Shown piece by piece: positions 1 to 12,610 of a DNA stretch of 64,000 nt (its first letter is position 1; each line of letters opens with the position of its first letter). The position numbers were made by a program, and so were the translations under genes. The stretch is from NCBI RefSeq assembly GCF_003711515.1, contig NW_021167091.1, positions 556,313-620,312 on the forward strand. Reading direction: 5' to 3'. A model generated the notes under the pieces. That model ran no database searches. It was not told where the DNA came from and was given only the letters and a program-made list of their open reading frames with translations. This DNA comes from Sodiomyces alkalinus F11 (lineage: Eukaryota > Ascomycota > Sordariomycetes > Glomerellales > Plectosphaerellaceae).

Positions 1-3000
1 TAATCGTAACTAGAAGATTAAAGGAATAGGGTATCGTTTTTAATATAGACCTCGAGGTATTAAAGGTTAAGAGATCTGCCGAAGAGGGCTTACTAGCCCT
101 ACCACTTAATAACATTAACGATTAATGCGCCCTTATTCTAACGAATCGCTAATAGCACCTACTAAGCAGCTTCTTTAATAGCTCCACGACGCCTACTATA
201 AGCGTGGCTAACGCTTATTTATAGCATAAGAGGCTAAGGCATGTAGGCGCTACTGCCCTTAATAAAATAGGAGACACCCTCGTTAAAGGCATTATTAAAG
301 GACGTTAAAAAGGCCCTCTCGTGGTGGATTATAAGGCCTATACCCTTAGTAAGGCGAAGAAGGTTATTTCTAGAAAGTCACCTAACCACTAAATAATAAG
401 GCCGTGGTATAGGGTGGAGGTTAATCTTTTTAGCCTTAACGAGGCCTTTAATAGTATAAAGGTCGTAATACTTCTATACGATCCCTATACTCGGTAAGCG
501 GTTATAAGGTTCCTACGTGACTATAAATGAGCCTTACCTATATTAGTGAATTTTAAGTTCTTCCTTTAGAGGCAGTACTACTATACAATTATAGTAATCC
601 ACCTGGATAGAGAAAGATCCCTTCAGAAAGGCTTCGATAAATAGGCCGATAAGAGAGGGATTTTGCTTAAGAGGTTATCGCTATATATAGCCGCGCAGAA
701 TCCAAAGGCAGAACGCCACGGCGGCGTTATTTTTACTATCGTAAGAATACTCGAAACGGCCTTAGGCATCCAATAGGATATATAGCTAGAACTGGTGGTT
801 GCTATAGTATATCTATATAACCTCATCCCTCGAAAGGACCTTTAGTGGAAAACCCCTTAAGGGCAGATAGAGGATTAGATTAATAAATAAGGCCTAAAAA
901 AGATCCTAACGATACCTATCGTTAGCCACCTAAAAAGGTATAGTTACAGAGTATATCCACTAACCGCCGACTATTAACGAGGTCGTAACCGTAACGCCAA
1001 GCTCGCGGAGAGAGTATATATCGGCTATTTAGTCGGCTATACGAGCACTAATATATATCGGATTTAGGTGCCGAAATTAGGGAGGATCCTACGCACGGGA
1101 GATATTATTTTTAACGAAAAACTGCTATATAAAGATCGTGACCACGAACCTAAGGTATTAATTAAGGTTTTCGAACAGCTTAATCTGCCTATAGATTATT
1201 AACTCCACGATCCTCTGGGTATTACTACTAACGTGGTCGATTTACACCCTTAAACGCTGCTAAAGCAGAATACCACGAGGGAGGTAATAGCGGAGGCTAC
1301 CACTACGGCGGCCACTACGGCTATCGCCGCTATTACTACTATTACTTTTAGGGGGGTGGATAGAGGTATAGGTTTAATAACCACTACAGAATCTATAGAA
1401 GAATAATAATAGCAGGAAGATTAACCTAATCAGGAGGTATAGGAGGCACGTGGAACAGGGCAAATAAGCCCTATAACGCCTTCCACGCCTCCGGCGGCAC
1501 CTACTTTAATAACGCCTTCTATGATTACACCTATAATTACACTAATAGCACCTGTTTTCCCTCCTCTAACAACTATAAACGGCCCTCCTATACTACTAAC
1601 CGGAACTACGGATTTATTGTTTGTTTTTAAACGGCCTAATAATACCGAAGATTAATCTAACGATACGGCCGTAACCGGCGATACCGTCAAGATAGGATTA
1701 TTATCCCCTGACTAATCGGTTCTTAAAGAGGAATTAACCACTACTACCGCCGTTAATCCGGTATCTACGGCTCCTACTACGGCAGAGCCACCTGCTATAG
1801 CTAAGTCTTTATAAACCTTTTCTTCCACTACTATAGCTAACTAACCTACTTCTATAAGTAGAAAAAACCGCCCTCCTATTATTCTAACGGCCGCTGCTGA
1901 CCGGCCTGCCCGTAGTAGGCGTCTAACCGACCGTTACACCCCTCCTTCCTTTTATACCTTCCATAATTAGATCGAGATACCGAAGAAGCCGCTACTACGC
2001 CGCGATATGCCTAAGGAACCTCTAAACTAGTCTTAAATGCTAAAGAGTCCCTATAAATTAGAATAGATTAAGGCCGCCTCCTAAGAGGTCGGCACGCTTA
2101 GGTTAATAGGCACCTTTAAACGGTGGGAATAGTCCTACCAGTAAGGGAACGGCTCAGGACTGCCTAAATTAGTTCTAAGGCCACTAAACCTTAAATAGGT
2201 TTTTAAGTATAAGGTCGATCCTACTAGTTACGTTAATAAGTTTAAGGCGCGCCTTTACGTTTAAGGGGATTAATAACCTAATAACCACCTTAACGCCTAC
2301 GCCTCCACCCTCGCTAGAAGGACCTTTAGGTCGCTGATAGGTATTATAGCCCACTTCGATCTTAAGACTCGGTAACTTAACGCTATTAACGTATTTACTA
2401 ATACCCTGCTTAACGAGGAAATCTATATTAAGGACCCTCCTAGTTAGCAGTTACACTAGTCGGCTACGGGCCTTAAAGCCCACGAACAGCTCGAGGACCT
2501 TTTAAATTAACGCCCTTCTATATAACGTAGAGGGATTTAACGGCTACGCCGGGCGTTATATAGCCTTCGGCGTTCCCTAAAGCTATAGCACTAACAGCTC
2601 TCTTCCGTACTAGGTAAGTGCGGTTTAAAGTAATTAACCGAAGACGATTACGTCTTTAAGAATAAGGTTCTAATTACTTTCTTTTACGTTAACGATATTA
2701 TCCTAATCTATCGTAAGGAATCTTAATCTACTACTAATAACCTAGTATAGTAGATACAGAAGAGCTTCTAAATCAGGGATCTAGGACTAATTAAGTGGTT
2801 CCTTAGAATCCGCGTAGGACGCGATCGTTAATAACGTAAGTTATAGTTATCGCTTAATAACTATATCACCGATAAGATAAAGGCGTTAAAGGTGGACTAT
2901 AGAGGTTATAGGGTTAAAAGCCCTCTTCCTTATCCTGACGTTCTAGAACCTGCCGACTAATAAGCCTCCGAGGAATTAATCCATCTATATCTTCGGAAGG

Positions 3001-3956
3001 TCGGTTCTATTAATTACGCCGCCTATTAGACCCGGCCTAACGTCTCTAAAGCCGCTTTAAGGCTTACCGAATTCAGCACTAATCCTTTAAAATAGTATCA
3101 CGAAGCTGCCGATAAGTGCCTAAAGTATCTCGGCTTGATAAAGACTCTATGCCTTTATTTCGGACCACGCAAAGACCACTAAAAGCCTGTACTCTTCTAT
3201 GCTTCCGACGCCGCCTTCGCAGACGACCGTAAGACTAGGTATATCTCGTAAGGGTACCCGACCCTGCTATTCAGGGGTCCTATTAACTAGAAAGTAAATA
3301 AGCAAATAAGCGTCGTAACCTCTGGTACTAAGGCTAAGCTAATAGCCCTTTCTGCTACTACTAGGCAGTATATCGCGACGAGGCGTTTAATAAAGGACCT
3401 TACCCTTCCTTTTAAGGAGGAACCACTTATAGTATACTACAATAATTAATAAACTAAGCAGCTACTAGAATCCCTTAGGCCCTAGGTCACCTCGAAATCA
3501 AAGTATCTCGATATCTACGCCCTTTAGATCCGATAAACCGTTTAAAAAGGGACCGTCTTAATTAACTAGATCGCCACCCACGATATAGTTAGCGACAGCC
3601 TTATAAAGGTACTGCCCCCGTAGAAACACAGGGCGTTTATATATCTATTAGGGATAGAGGTCCTAAGCCAGGGGGCTTAAGGCAATGTATAAGAGGCGCG
3701 GTGTAGAGTTTATAATCTATAGCCTAGATTAACCGTGGTTTTGGTGCCCTTTAGATTAGTATTTAGGCACCCGTTTTTAACGTGGTTTTAAGGTTAATTT
3801 AACCACCTGTTTTTACACGTTTTTAACGTTCTTAGGCATAAAAGGAGCGCGCTTTTTAATAAGCCGTTCTTTAACCGTTGGATTGATATCTAGGCCACTG
3901 TTTTACCCTAGATTTACGGCTTTAAATTAAGCAGAACAGTCAGGATCAATCCTGCA
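1..3956 (+). pseudogene. Copia copy 1, internal region (integrase-RT-RNase H), RIP-degraded
   Basis: Remains of a Ty1/Copia polyprotein read left to right; the window opens inside it, after the protease, so the 5' LTR, gag and protease lie outside. The first bases match the pol of copy 2 from about 5587. The reverse transcriptase site reads Phe-Phe-Tyr-Val-Asn-Asp at 2679-2696, the family YVDD with the first Asp changed by a G-to-A step. The RNase H end is near 3430. Dozens of TAA/TAG codons stand where glutamine is expected, and CpA/TpG is almost absent, so this is a RIP-killed copy. Long AT-rich 3' non-coding sequence follows to the polypurine tract. Assignment to Copia rests on the RT motif, the order of domains and the shared LTR; confidence is high for family and low for exact domain limits. 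Confidence 0.85.
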
Positions 3957-3970
3957 GTTCTGGGGGGGTG
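3957..3970 (+). other. Polypurine tract of Copia copy 1
   Basis: GTTCTGGGGGGGTG sits directly against the start of the LTR at 3971, where plus-strand DNA priming takes place in LTR retrotransposons. The same sequence, reverse-complemented, lies beside the 3' LTR of copy 3 at 21173-21186, which supports the reading. Confidence 0.75.
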
Positions 3971-4163
3971 TGTCAGATACCATAGTCACCTTATCGGGGT
4001 GTGATAAACCATATTATATTAGACGTGTGGAGTACCTCGCTCCTATATATCCACCCTTATTTCCCCTGCTTTTTCTGTATAGTTAGACATCCCCGTAAAG
4101 TATCACAAACTTCACTTAGATAAATACACATATAATTCCGCGTACCTTATTTGTGTTCTGACA
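3971..4163 (+). repeat. Copia 3' LTR (copy 1)
   Basis: A 193-bp LTR starting TGTCAGATACC and ending TTCTGACA, so it has the usual TG...CA ends. Closely related copies are at 20980-21172 and 26617-26808 (reverse orientation) and 61557-61744 (forward). It is followed at 4164 not by a primer-binding site but by the gag region of copy 2, so it is the 3' LTR of copy 1 inserted into copy 2, not the 5' LTR of copy 2. Confidence 0.85.
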
Positions 4164-6790
4164 CCTATTATAGGCCTTATAACGCTTACCGCTCCGAAAG
4201 ATTAAAGGCCTTGGATTAAAGCCGTGATAATTATTACGTACTCCCACGATATCGCCGACCTCGTTAATCCCGATCTTAAAGAGGCTAAACGTCCTAAGCG
4301 CCGTATTCGAACCGATCCACTATAACCTCCTACTATAGCCGAAGAACGTAACGCCACTAATTAGGATATACTATTTAAGATCTAGTAGGTGGAAGAAGAT
4401 CGGTATAAGGCTAAAAAGAGGGGGATCTAAGCACTCCACGACTATATCGCGAAGATAGTTAGCCTTACTTTAAAGGATTAGTACGCCGGCTAAAAGGAAG
4501 TAAAGGATATATTAAAGGCCCTTAAGACGCACCTTAAGCCGACGAACGCCGCCTAGAAGTCCCTAACTAAGTAACGCTAGGATAAATACCTTTAAAACGT
4601 TAGGCGTATACCCTATAAGCGCTAGCTAGAAGACTTTATTAAGCTATACCGCGATACCGAGATATACGAAGTTCGTGCCTACGATACTAAGAAAGATTAG
4701 ATCGACGGCTTTTTTAACGCTATTAGGAGCGTAGTACCGGAATAGTTAAAAGCACGCTTTACAGAGCTCCTACGGTTAGAAGAGAAAGACCTACCCTTAA
4801 TCTAATTTATCGTGGAGGAGTATATAACGTGGCTTTATCGCCGCTACTCGTACCGACTCGATAAAAAGCTAACTGTATTATCCTTTTATATAGTGACCTT
4901 CCTAGGTAAGGATAAAGAGAGTAAGTAATAGCCGGTATAATCGGGATAATAGGGTAACTACCCGTCTAGCGAATAGAAGAAGGAGTAATTATACGACTAC
5001 TATAATAAGAAGAGAAGTATTTATAATTATACGCCTTTATAGAATTGCCCTAACGTTAACAAGGCTAGAAGGAAGGGATATATACCTTTAAAAGAGGTCT
5101 TAGAACGCTGCGACCGGATTATTAAGACCTAGGATAATAAACGTTAAAAGAGATTCCGGGAGAATATCGAAAAGAATGCTAGAAGCCTAAAAACGGGTGC
5201 TAAAAATGACTCTTAGAAGTTATAGCCGAAAGAATCGTCGACGGAGGTATCTAATTTTATCGATAACCAGGATAAGGATTCCGATAAGGGATCCTATAGG
5301 ATATATTCCCTTCTATAACTAAACAGTAATATTAGTAGTAACCTCTTTAATTCACTACTAATCGACTCCGGCACCTCGAGGTATATTACTAACTAATAAC
5401 ACCTACTATAGGACTTTAAACCTACTATAAATGAGTATCGTTTTTAAACGGGTAGTAGAGAGACTAAGCTAGTTAAGGGTTATAGCAGGATATAATTAGA
5501 AGTGGACGATAAACACGGTAATCCCTTAAGTTTAGTACTAAATCGCGTTACTTTTATATAAGACTACCTAAGAACCTTAATCGCGACTAGAAGATTAAAG
5601 GAATAGGGTATCGTCTTTAATTCCGGCCTTAAAGTGCTAAAGGTGGCCTTTAGAGAGGGCTTATTAGCCCTACCTCTTAATAACGTCAACGATTAATACG
5701 CCCTTATTCTAACGGATCGTTAACAGCACCTACTAAGCAGCTTCTTTAATAGCTCTCTAACGCCTACTATAAGCGTAGCTAACGCTCGTCTATAGTATAA
5801 GAGGCTAGGGCACGCCGGCGCTACTACCCTCGATAAAATAGGAGATACTCTTATTACAGGCGTTATTAAAGGATATTAAAAAGGCCCTTTTATAGTGGAT
5901 TATAAGGCCTATACCCTTAGTAAGGCGAAGAAGGTTATTTCTAGATAGTCGCCTAACCACTAAAAAACGCTACCGTGGTATAAGGTGGAGGTTAATCTTT
6001 TTAGCCTTAACGAGGCCTTTAATAGTATAAAGGTCGTAATACTTCTATACGATCCCTATACTCGGTAAGCGGTTATAAGGTTCCTACGTGACTATAAATG
6101 AGCCTTACCTATATTAATGAATTTTAAGTTCTTCCTCTAAAGGTAGTACCACTATATAATTATAGTAATCCGCCTGGATAGAGAAAGATCCCTTTAGAAA
6201 GGCTTCGATAAATAGGCCGATAAGAGAGGGATTTTACTTAAGAGGTTATCGCTATATATAGCGGTATAGAATCCGAAGGCAGAACGCCACGGCGGCGTTA
6301 TATTTACTATCGCGAGGACCCTCGTAACGGCCTTAGGTATCTAATAGGATATATAGCCGGAACTAGTAGCTACTATAGTATATCTATATAACCTTATCCC
6401 TCGGAAAGACCTCTAGTAGAGAACCCCTTAAGGGAAGATAAAAGATTCGATTAATAAACAAGACCTAAAGAAGATCCTGGTAAAGCGTATCGTTAGTCAC
6501 CTAAAGAGGTATAGTTATAGAGCCTATCCACTAACCACTAACTACTAATAAGGTTATAACCGTAACGCTAAGGTCGCGGAGAGAGTATATATCGGCTATT
6601 TAATCGGCTATAAGAGCACTAATATATATCGGATCTAGGTGCTAAAATTAGGGAGGATCCTACGTATAAGAGATATTACCTTTAATAAAAAACAGCTATA
6701 CAAAGATTATAACCACGAACCTAAGGTATTAATTAAAGTTTTCGAGCAGCTTAATCTGCCTATAGATTATTAACTCTATAATCCTCTAAG
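4164..6790 (+). pseudogene. Copia copy 2, gag, protease and start of integrase, RIP-degraded
   Basis: Left segment of a second Copia element. Its opening sequence matches, loosely, the gag start of copy 3 (reverse complement of about 26310). The aspartic protease active site is readable as Ile-Asp-Ser-Gly-Thr-Ser at 5361-5378. From about 5587 it runs parallel to copy 1. It stops at 6790, where LINE A1 has been inserted, and resumes at 14281. The 13-bp sequences ATAATCCTCTAAG (6778-6790) and ATAATCCTCTAGG (14281-14293) flank that insertion as a target-site duplication. The element is full of RIP stops and is not functional. Its 5' LTR presumably lies to the left of the window, beyond copy 1. 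Confidence 0.8.
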
Positions 6791-7088
6791 GGATATAATG
6801 TCGTGACCGAACTGGACACGCCCATCGATAACGGGCGCGTAATAAGGGTAAAATCGACTAAACCACTAAGATAGCGATTATAACTACCGCCTCCCTCCCG
6901 GGATACTATTATAGTGATACCGTAAGGCCGGCGCTACGGTATATCCGGAGGATTAGATAGATTGCGTCGTCCCGACTCCCTTAACCCAGAATTCTTAACG
7001 GACCCACTTTTCGTAATATAGGCGCTCCCCCCTACTCCCCCCCTTCTCCCTTAGGACAGGATACCGCGCGGAACTAATATAAGACTAA

Positions 7089-7098
7089 GAGGGGACTG
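7089..7098. repeat. Target-site duplication of the SINE, left copy
   Basis: GAGGGGACTG here and AAGGGAACTG at 7591-7600 flank the SINE. The two differ only by G/A changes of the RIP type. LINE A copies A3 and A6 have a single uninterrupted version of this site (near 45410 and 62880). Confidence 0.7.
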
Positions 7099-7317
7099 TT
7101 TTTTTTATTGTTTTTTGATTTAATACGTGTATACAGCCCTAAAGCTATAGCACGAGTCTATTAAGGAGACTAAGCCTATAACGAGTATCTAGTTATTTAT
7201 ATAACCTGTATATAAAAGTAAAGAATATACGAAGCAGAATTATTAGTCCGGGACTTGTCCTTAAGTGGTGGTGCGCGTTCCCCGGAGTTCCCTAGGCTCT
7301 AGGGTTTAATCGTAGAT

Positions 7318-7335
7318 AGTGTGTGTGTGTGTATA
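7318..7335. repeat. (GT)n microsatellite in the SINE body
   Basis: A short run of GT dinucleotides. It is notable mainly because TpG is nearly absent from the surrounding RIP-mutated DNA. Confidence 0.8.
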
Positions 7336-7519
7336 CGCTTAATTACGTATAATAGGGTACGTACCCTCCCCCCTAAAGAGGGTATATACTAGAGACAGTG
7401 TGGCTCCACTTATTAGCGCGTAAGCTAACAAATATCTCCCCGAACGTGCGGGGACCCCTGTGATGTGTAGGAGCTCCGGGTAGGTCGCGCGCGAACTTTT
7501 AAAAAATCCGCGTATAATT

Positions 7520-7590
7520 AAGGGGAGTGAGATTCGAACCCACGGCCTTACGCGGCTACCAGGCGTGTCTACTACCTCCGCTATCCCCCT
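7520..7590 (-). ncRNA. tRNA-like head of the SINE with Pol III boxes A and B
   Basis: Read on the minus strand: a 7-bp acceptor stem (AGGGGGA with TCCCCTT, one G-U), box A TAGCGGAGGTAG at 7572-7583, a T-arm with stem GTGGG/CTCAC and box B GGTTCGAATCT at 7530-7540, total 71 nt. The anticodon arm does not form a normal 5-bp stem and 7-nt loop, so I could not assign an anticodon and do not regard it as a working tRNA gene. The boxes would form the internal Pol III promoter of the SINE. Confidence 0.75.
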
Positions 7591-7600
7591 AAGGGAACTG

Positions 7601-8930
7601 CTACGCCCCCTAGAATAAAGGAAAGCTAAAATTAAGGCCGAAATTCAGGCTTTACTAGCTAATAGGAACACGGTTAAATAAATTATTAAGCTAGTAGAGG
7701 AATTAATTACGATACGCTACCGCTATAACGCCTCCGCTACGATACCGCTAGTATAACTCCACGCCTCTATCTATTAGGTTATCCGCGAGGAACTCCGATA
7801 AAGCACTCAGGGCTTTAAGGAGACCTAGGCTCCCGTTATAGTAAGGGCACCCGTGTTAGCACCACCTTAGGACCCCGCCCCCTCTAAAATAATCCCTGCT
7901 AGGCATCACCGGGAGCTAATTATACGCTAAGGAGACCTCCCCGAGGACTAACCCCTTAGAGCCCTATAGGACCCCTAAAGAGATTATACACGCTATAAAC
8001 CCTATAACCTCCTAGCGTAATACTATAACGGTATAAAAGCTACCTAATAGCGATATCTACCTTACCTTTACTAAAGGGGTATAATAGTAGGCGACCTATA
8101 GGGACTAATATATCGAGAAGGCCTTCGGTAAAGGAGCCTCCCTCGCTATAAAGACCTACCCCGCGCTAGCTAAGGCTATCCCCCGAGAGGTCCTTAGCCC
8201 CTTATCCGAGGAAGACCTACTAAGGTCCCTATAAGAGATAAACCCTAAGGCTAAAATCCTCCGAGCATGATAACGACTACCCCGCTACGGTACCGGCAGG
8301 GTCACGCTTCTCCTTATCGAATCGGCTTCCCCGGAAAGGGCAGTTAGCCTTATTCGGAATACCCTTCTCTTCGAGGGAGGTAGCTATATCTATAAACCCT
8401 ATAACCCTGACCTTAGCCCTTTAAGATACTATAAATACCTATACTTCGGCTATAAAAGCTAGCGGCTATACTATAGTAGAGAGGGTATACCGTTACTACG
8501 CTAAGCCCGAGTCGGCGTACCTATAAGGCCTAGGATATTACGATACTAGGGCCTTAGGACGGCCCCGCCGCTACGCCGCCTATACTAGGGACCACGATAC
8601 CTTTAACGACTTATACCGCTTATTAAAGAAAGAAGCCGAGAAGACCCGAGAAGCGTATAAATACCGGGCCAGGGACTACGATATTAGCCGCTAGACTAAG
8701 GCGGCGTACCTATAATAGCCGCTAGGCCTCCCCTAGATTAGCTTTTCCTAACTACTAACCCAGGACCCCCCGGAGGGGTAAAGGACGCCCCCCGAAGAGA
8801 ATAAGGGGCCTTAAGGGCACCCCGATACTTGGCCTGATAAGTGCCTATATAGTCCCTCGCGGGACTAGTAAGGTACCGTAGTAAAAGCCCTAAAGCCGGA
8901 CCTATAGTATCTCGGGCGTATTAGCTTAAC
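7601..8930 (+). pseudogene. LINE A1 ORF1 (gag-like, CCHC zinc knuckle), degraded
   Basis: Remains of the nucleic-acid-binding ORF1 protein. Near 8421-8490 the pattern of a gag zinc knuckle (…Tyr-Lys-Tyr…Phe-Gly-Tyr…) is visible with the cysteines and histidine turned to tyrosine, as C-to-T/G-to-A changes produce; copy A3 at about 46228 still has one of the cysteines. A second knuckle-like stretch and a basic, Glu/Lys/Arg-rich tail follow to about 8700. Many in-frame TAA/TAG codons interrupt it. ORF2 follows after a run of C residues at about 8929-8937. Limits are approximate. Confidence 0.65.
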
Positions 8931-11900
8931 CCCCCCCTTCTAATTAATAATTATCTATATCCTTTTATAGAATATAGGGAGGAGTTAGGCGTGGAGGGAG
9001 TTCCCGCTCCGGTACCACGCTAAGTATAGTATAATAATAATCCAGGAACCCTGCCTTAACCCTTATACTAAAAGCCTAGCCTACCCCTATTAAGCGGTAT
9101 ACCGCCTTATATAGGGCGGGGGCTAAGCCCTCCTATACGTATATAAAAGACACCCTCTATATACGTGAACGTGGTAGGCCTACTATAACGCCTCTACGGT
9201 TATATTTAGGACCGGAGATAACGCCCTTATAATCCAGTCTATCTACTCTAAGATCTACTAGTTAGCCAGGATACCCTCGAATACCCCCTTATAGGATATA
9301 CTCGATACGGCACCGCCCTGGGGCCGATACGTCCTAGTAGGGGATTTTAACCTTTACTACCCCCTTTAGTTATAGCCGCCACGATACCACCCCTAGGTAA
9401 ACGCCCTCCTTAACCTTATAACACGCTAGAACCTTAACCTAGTTACCCTACCAGGGACTACTATGCAGTACCGCCTAGGCTAGCGTGCTAGCACTATTAA
9501 CCTTATATAGGTAACGTAGGGGCTCCGCTATAACTACGGCGGCCCTAATAGGGCGGTTATCGGGTCGGACTACTACTTATAGATAGTTAGCGTCTATATA
9601 ACTAATACTATAATAATACTACTACGGGAACCGGACCGGCCTAAGTAGGTCTAGAAGGACTTCGACCCCTCCTAAATCCCCTAAATCGCCGCTATATAGC
9701 TATACTAGGTTAGCCCCCTTAGAATAGCCGAGGATATCGATATAGTATTTAGCGCCCTAATAAAGGACCTTATATCTATAGCCGATAAGGCGGTACCGCG
9801 GCGCCGTACTAAGGGTACCAGGTCCTTATTTACCCCCTAGTAAACCGCGGAACTAACCGCCCTAACCTAGGACGCGAGACGCCTCCACTGTAGATATATA
9901 GCTAAGAAGTCCCGGAATAGGTAGGACGAATTTCGGGAGGCGGAAAAGCGCCGCGATAGGGCCGTAACGGCAGCGAAGCGTCTATACTAAAAGCACCTAC
10001 TATACTCGACGGGGAAAAACGATAACCTCCTCTAATAACTCTAAAAGTAAGTATAAACTAAGGGCGGGGCCCTATAAAACCCCCTATTAGTACCACTACT
10101 ATACTAAGACGATAACGATAATCCTACTATAATATACACGGAAAAAGCTAAGGTCCTAAGCCGGAAGTTCTTCCTAACCCCCTCCCTTAGTACTCTAAGG
10201 CCTTTAGTGGCGGTATTTCCCCCCGGGTAGGAATATTCGCCGCGATATTACCGTAACGGATATATAAAAGCGCCTTAGGAAAACTAAGCCCTTAGTAGCG
10301 CTAGGCCTAAATATGCTCCTAGTAGGACTCCTAAAGGCTTACGGACTACCCCTATACTAAAAGCTAAGCACTATATTTATAGCGTGCCTTAAAATAAGCT
10401 ATTACCTAAGGGGGTACCGCTATACTATTATAGTAATCCTTAAAAAGGAGGGCCGGCCGCCGGTCGACTACTAGATAGTAAAAGGGTAAAGACTAATATT
10501 ACTCCTTAATACTATATAAGTAAAATCCTTAAAAGAATACTAGCCGACTATATCCTTACTATAGCGGAGGAGTACCGGCTCCTCCTAGAGGGATAGATAG
10601 GTAACTAAGCTAGGCGGAGTACTAAGATAAGAGTATAAAGAGTCACGGAAGCTATAAAAGCGAGCTAGGCCTATAGCGGCGCTATTTCGATACTCTAACT
10701 AGATATTAAGGGCGTTTTCGATATAGTCCTCTACTCCCGCCTTATCGGGGTACTTAAGAGGAAAGGGGTTCCCTAGTAGGCTACCGCCCTAATTAATAGC
10801 TTCCTATAAGACCGCACGGGCTAATTACTACTTAATAGTAAAATAGCCCCGCCGCGGTACCTTTACGGGGGAGTACTATAAGGCTCCCCGGTCTCCTTAA
10901 TTAATCCTTTTTATCCTTCATATCTCTACTTTATATAAGGAACTAAAGAGGATCCCTAAAACGATAATAGTAGGATTCGCCGATAATATAAATATTATTA
11001 CCTTTAGTAGAATAGCGGTATAAATACGGTACCGCCTCGCTAACGTATAGCGGACGTATTAAAACTAGGAAGTAGTAAGCGGACTTTAGTTTAAACTAGC
11101 TAAGTACGCCTATATCCCCTTTATAAGGTCGCGCTAGCCCTTACCTAACCCGCTTTTACTTAATACTACTATAGTCCCGGTAACGGAGGTGACACGGCTC
11201 CTTGGCGTTTCGCATAATAGGAAGCTTAACTTCCGGCGGTATACTAGGGAGGTTAAGAGTCGACTTACTACCTAGATATACGCCCTCTTAAGGCTTAGTA
11301 TAGTAGCCTAGGGGTATAGCTTTATAGACGTAAAGAGGCTTTACCTTATAGTAATATAACCCGTAGTAACCTATTACGCCTTAGCGATATATAAAATCGG
11401 AGCGGGACCCCGATATAGGTCCGCGGCGGCACTTATAGCGGTATAGAACCGGTACCTCCGGCTAATAGTAGGAGTCTATAAGCCTACGCCGGTTAGGGTA
11501 CTCGAAAAGGAGACTTTTACCCCCCCCCCCTTAACCTTTACCTTATTTACCTAAACGCCTAAAAGGTCCGCCGATTATAAGAAGAAGGCGTTAAGGATAG
11601 GATACTAGCCGGCGTATATACTATAGCGAAAGCCCTAGTAATACCGAACCGGTACTATACAACCTAGAGAGAGTATTTATATAGACTACCTAGGTCGTTA
11701 CTATAAAGACCTAGGCAGGAACCTTAGCCCCTAAGAAGGCCCTTATATGGGATTAGGGTAAAGCCTAGGCGGCGGTACCGCGGTCCTATACCTATACTAA
11801 TATGCCCTATCCAGGTATATCTCTGGCTAGCCAGTACTATCGGACCTAGGGCTTCTAGGGTTTAGAATAGCGACCTCTAGGTATAGAAAATAGGGTATAA

Positions 11901-12610
11901 TAAAGATAACCTCTACTAATCTAAAGGCGGGCTTACCGGGAATATATCCTCGGTAAGCCCGGACTATCTATTTTTCCGAACACCGGTCTATTCCTAACCT
12001 CCTAGTCCTATACGTGCGTTTAGGGAACTCGACCCGGGCCCTAAACGTATATTTAGGTTCCGGCCGGCGGGCACTATATATACGTATAGCGCCCGGCGCG
12101 CGAGGACTATCCGTGCGTATAGTCCTGCGCTATTCCGGCGTATTATATACCGTAACGGCGCTAGACCGGCCCCTAACACAACGCTCCCTTAAAAGGTATA
12201 AGGAGCTCCTTAAGCCGTAGAGCTCTACGCTTACCTAGATCTATACCGAAAAACTAGGCTTATAAGCTTTCCTAGCTAAAGCGAGGGTGCCGGGCTTCCT
12301 ATTACCGCGGTACCCTTACGGGGATAGCGGGGCGGAAACGGCGGAGTATATAGTACTCTAATACTAGGAGGTAACCGAGGAGGACCGTAAGGACCTTCTC
12401 GGTGCCGTAAAAAGGCCGCTTATAACTAGAGGAGACTTATATAACACCCTAGAATATAATACTAAGGCCGGGGTAAATACGCGGTGGTTCCTATAATAGA
12501 AGAGGCTTAAGGACTTTCGCCTTACCCTTGAAATTAAAAAGGCCTATAAGAATACTATAAATACTAATGCGGGACTAGAGCGGGGGCAGGGCGGTATAGC
12601 GATTAGTTAA
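8931..12610 (+). pseudogene. LINE A1 ORF2 (endonuclease-reverse transcriptase), degraded
   Basis: Encoded the enzyme that nicks DNA and primes reverse transcription at the nick. The AP-type endonuclease occupies about 8950-9650; its motifs are best read in copy A3 (GDFN at 47143-47154, WSDHY at 47367-47381). The RT active site reads Phe-Ala-Asp-Asn at 10976-10987, the family FADD with the last Asp changed. After the RT, near 12300-12450, there is a Cys-rich segment of the type C-x-C-G…E…H…C seen at the C terminus of Tad1-like ORF2 proteins, partly mutated. I did not find a clear RNase H motif. Stops at Gln and Trp positions throughout make it non-functional. Confidence 0.75.

Larger units (their letters stand above)
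7099..7590 (-). mobile_element. tRNA-derived SINE, inserted in the 5' UTR of LINE A1
   Basis: A 492-bp insertion absent from the matching 5' UTR of LINE copies A3 and A6. Read on the minus strand it starts at 7590 with a tRNA-like head (7520-7590) holding RNA polymerase III box A and box B, continues through an unrelated body with a (GT)n run and short hairpins, and ends in an A-rich tail (7099-7121). A 10-bp target duplication surrounds it. This is the full anatomy of a SINE, mobilised in trans by LINE enzymes. Unlike its host it keeps many CpA/TpG dinucleotides, so it either arrived after RIP of the LINE or was too short to be recognised. It encodes no protein. I do not recognise it as a named SINE family. 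Confidence 0.82.

Noticed and set aside
3971..4163. This LTR as the 5' LTR of Copia copy 2 (a tandem array sharing an LTR)
   Set aside because: No primer-binding site follows it, and the sequence after it matches an internal gag position of copy 3, so insertion of copy 1 into copy 2 explains it better.
7520..7590. A functional tRNA gene
   Set aside because: Acceptor stem, T-arm and Pol III boxes are present, but the anticodon arm does not fold properly, and the sequence is the head of a larger unit with tail and target duplication, so SINE is the better call.
11994..12220. Overlapping plus and minus frames of 61 and 68 codons
   Set aside because: Chance frames in the post-RT part of LINE A1 ORF2 on both strands of the same segment.
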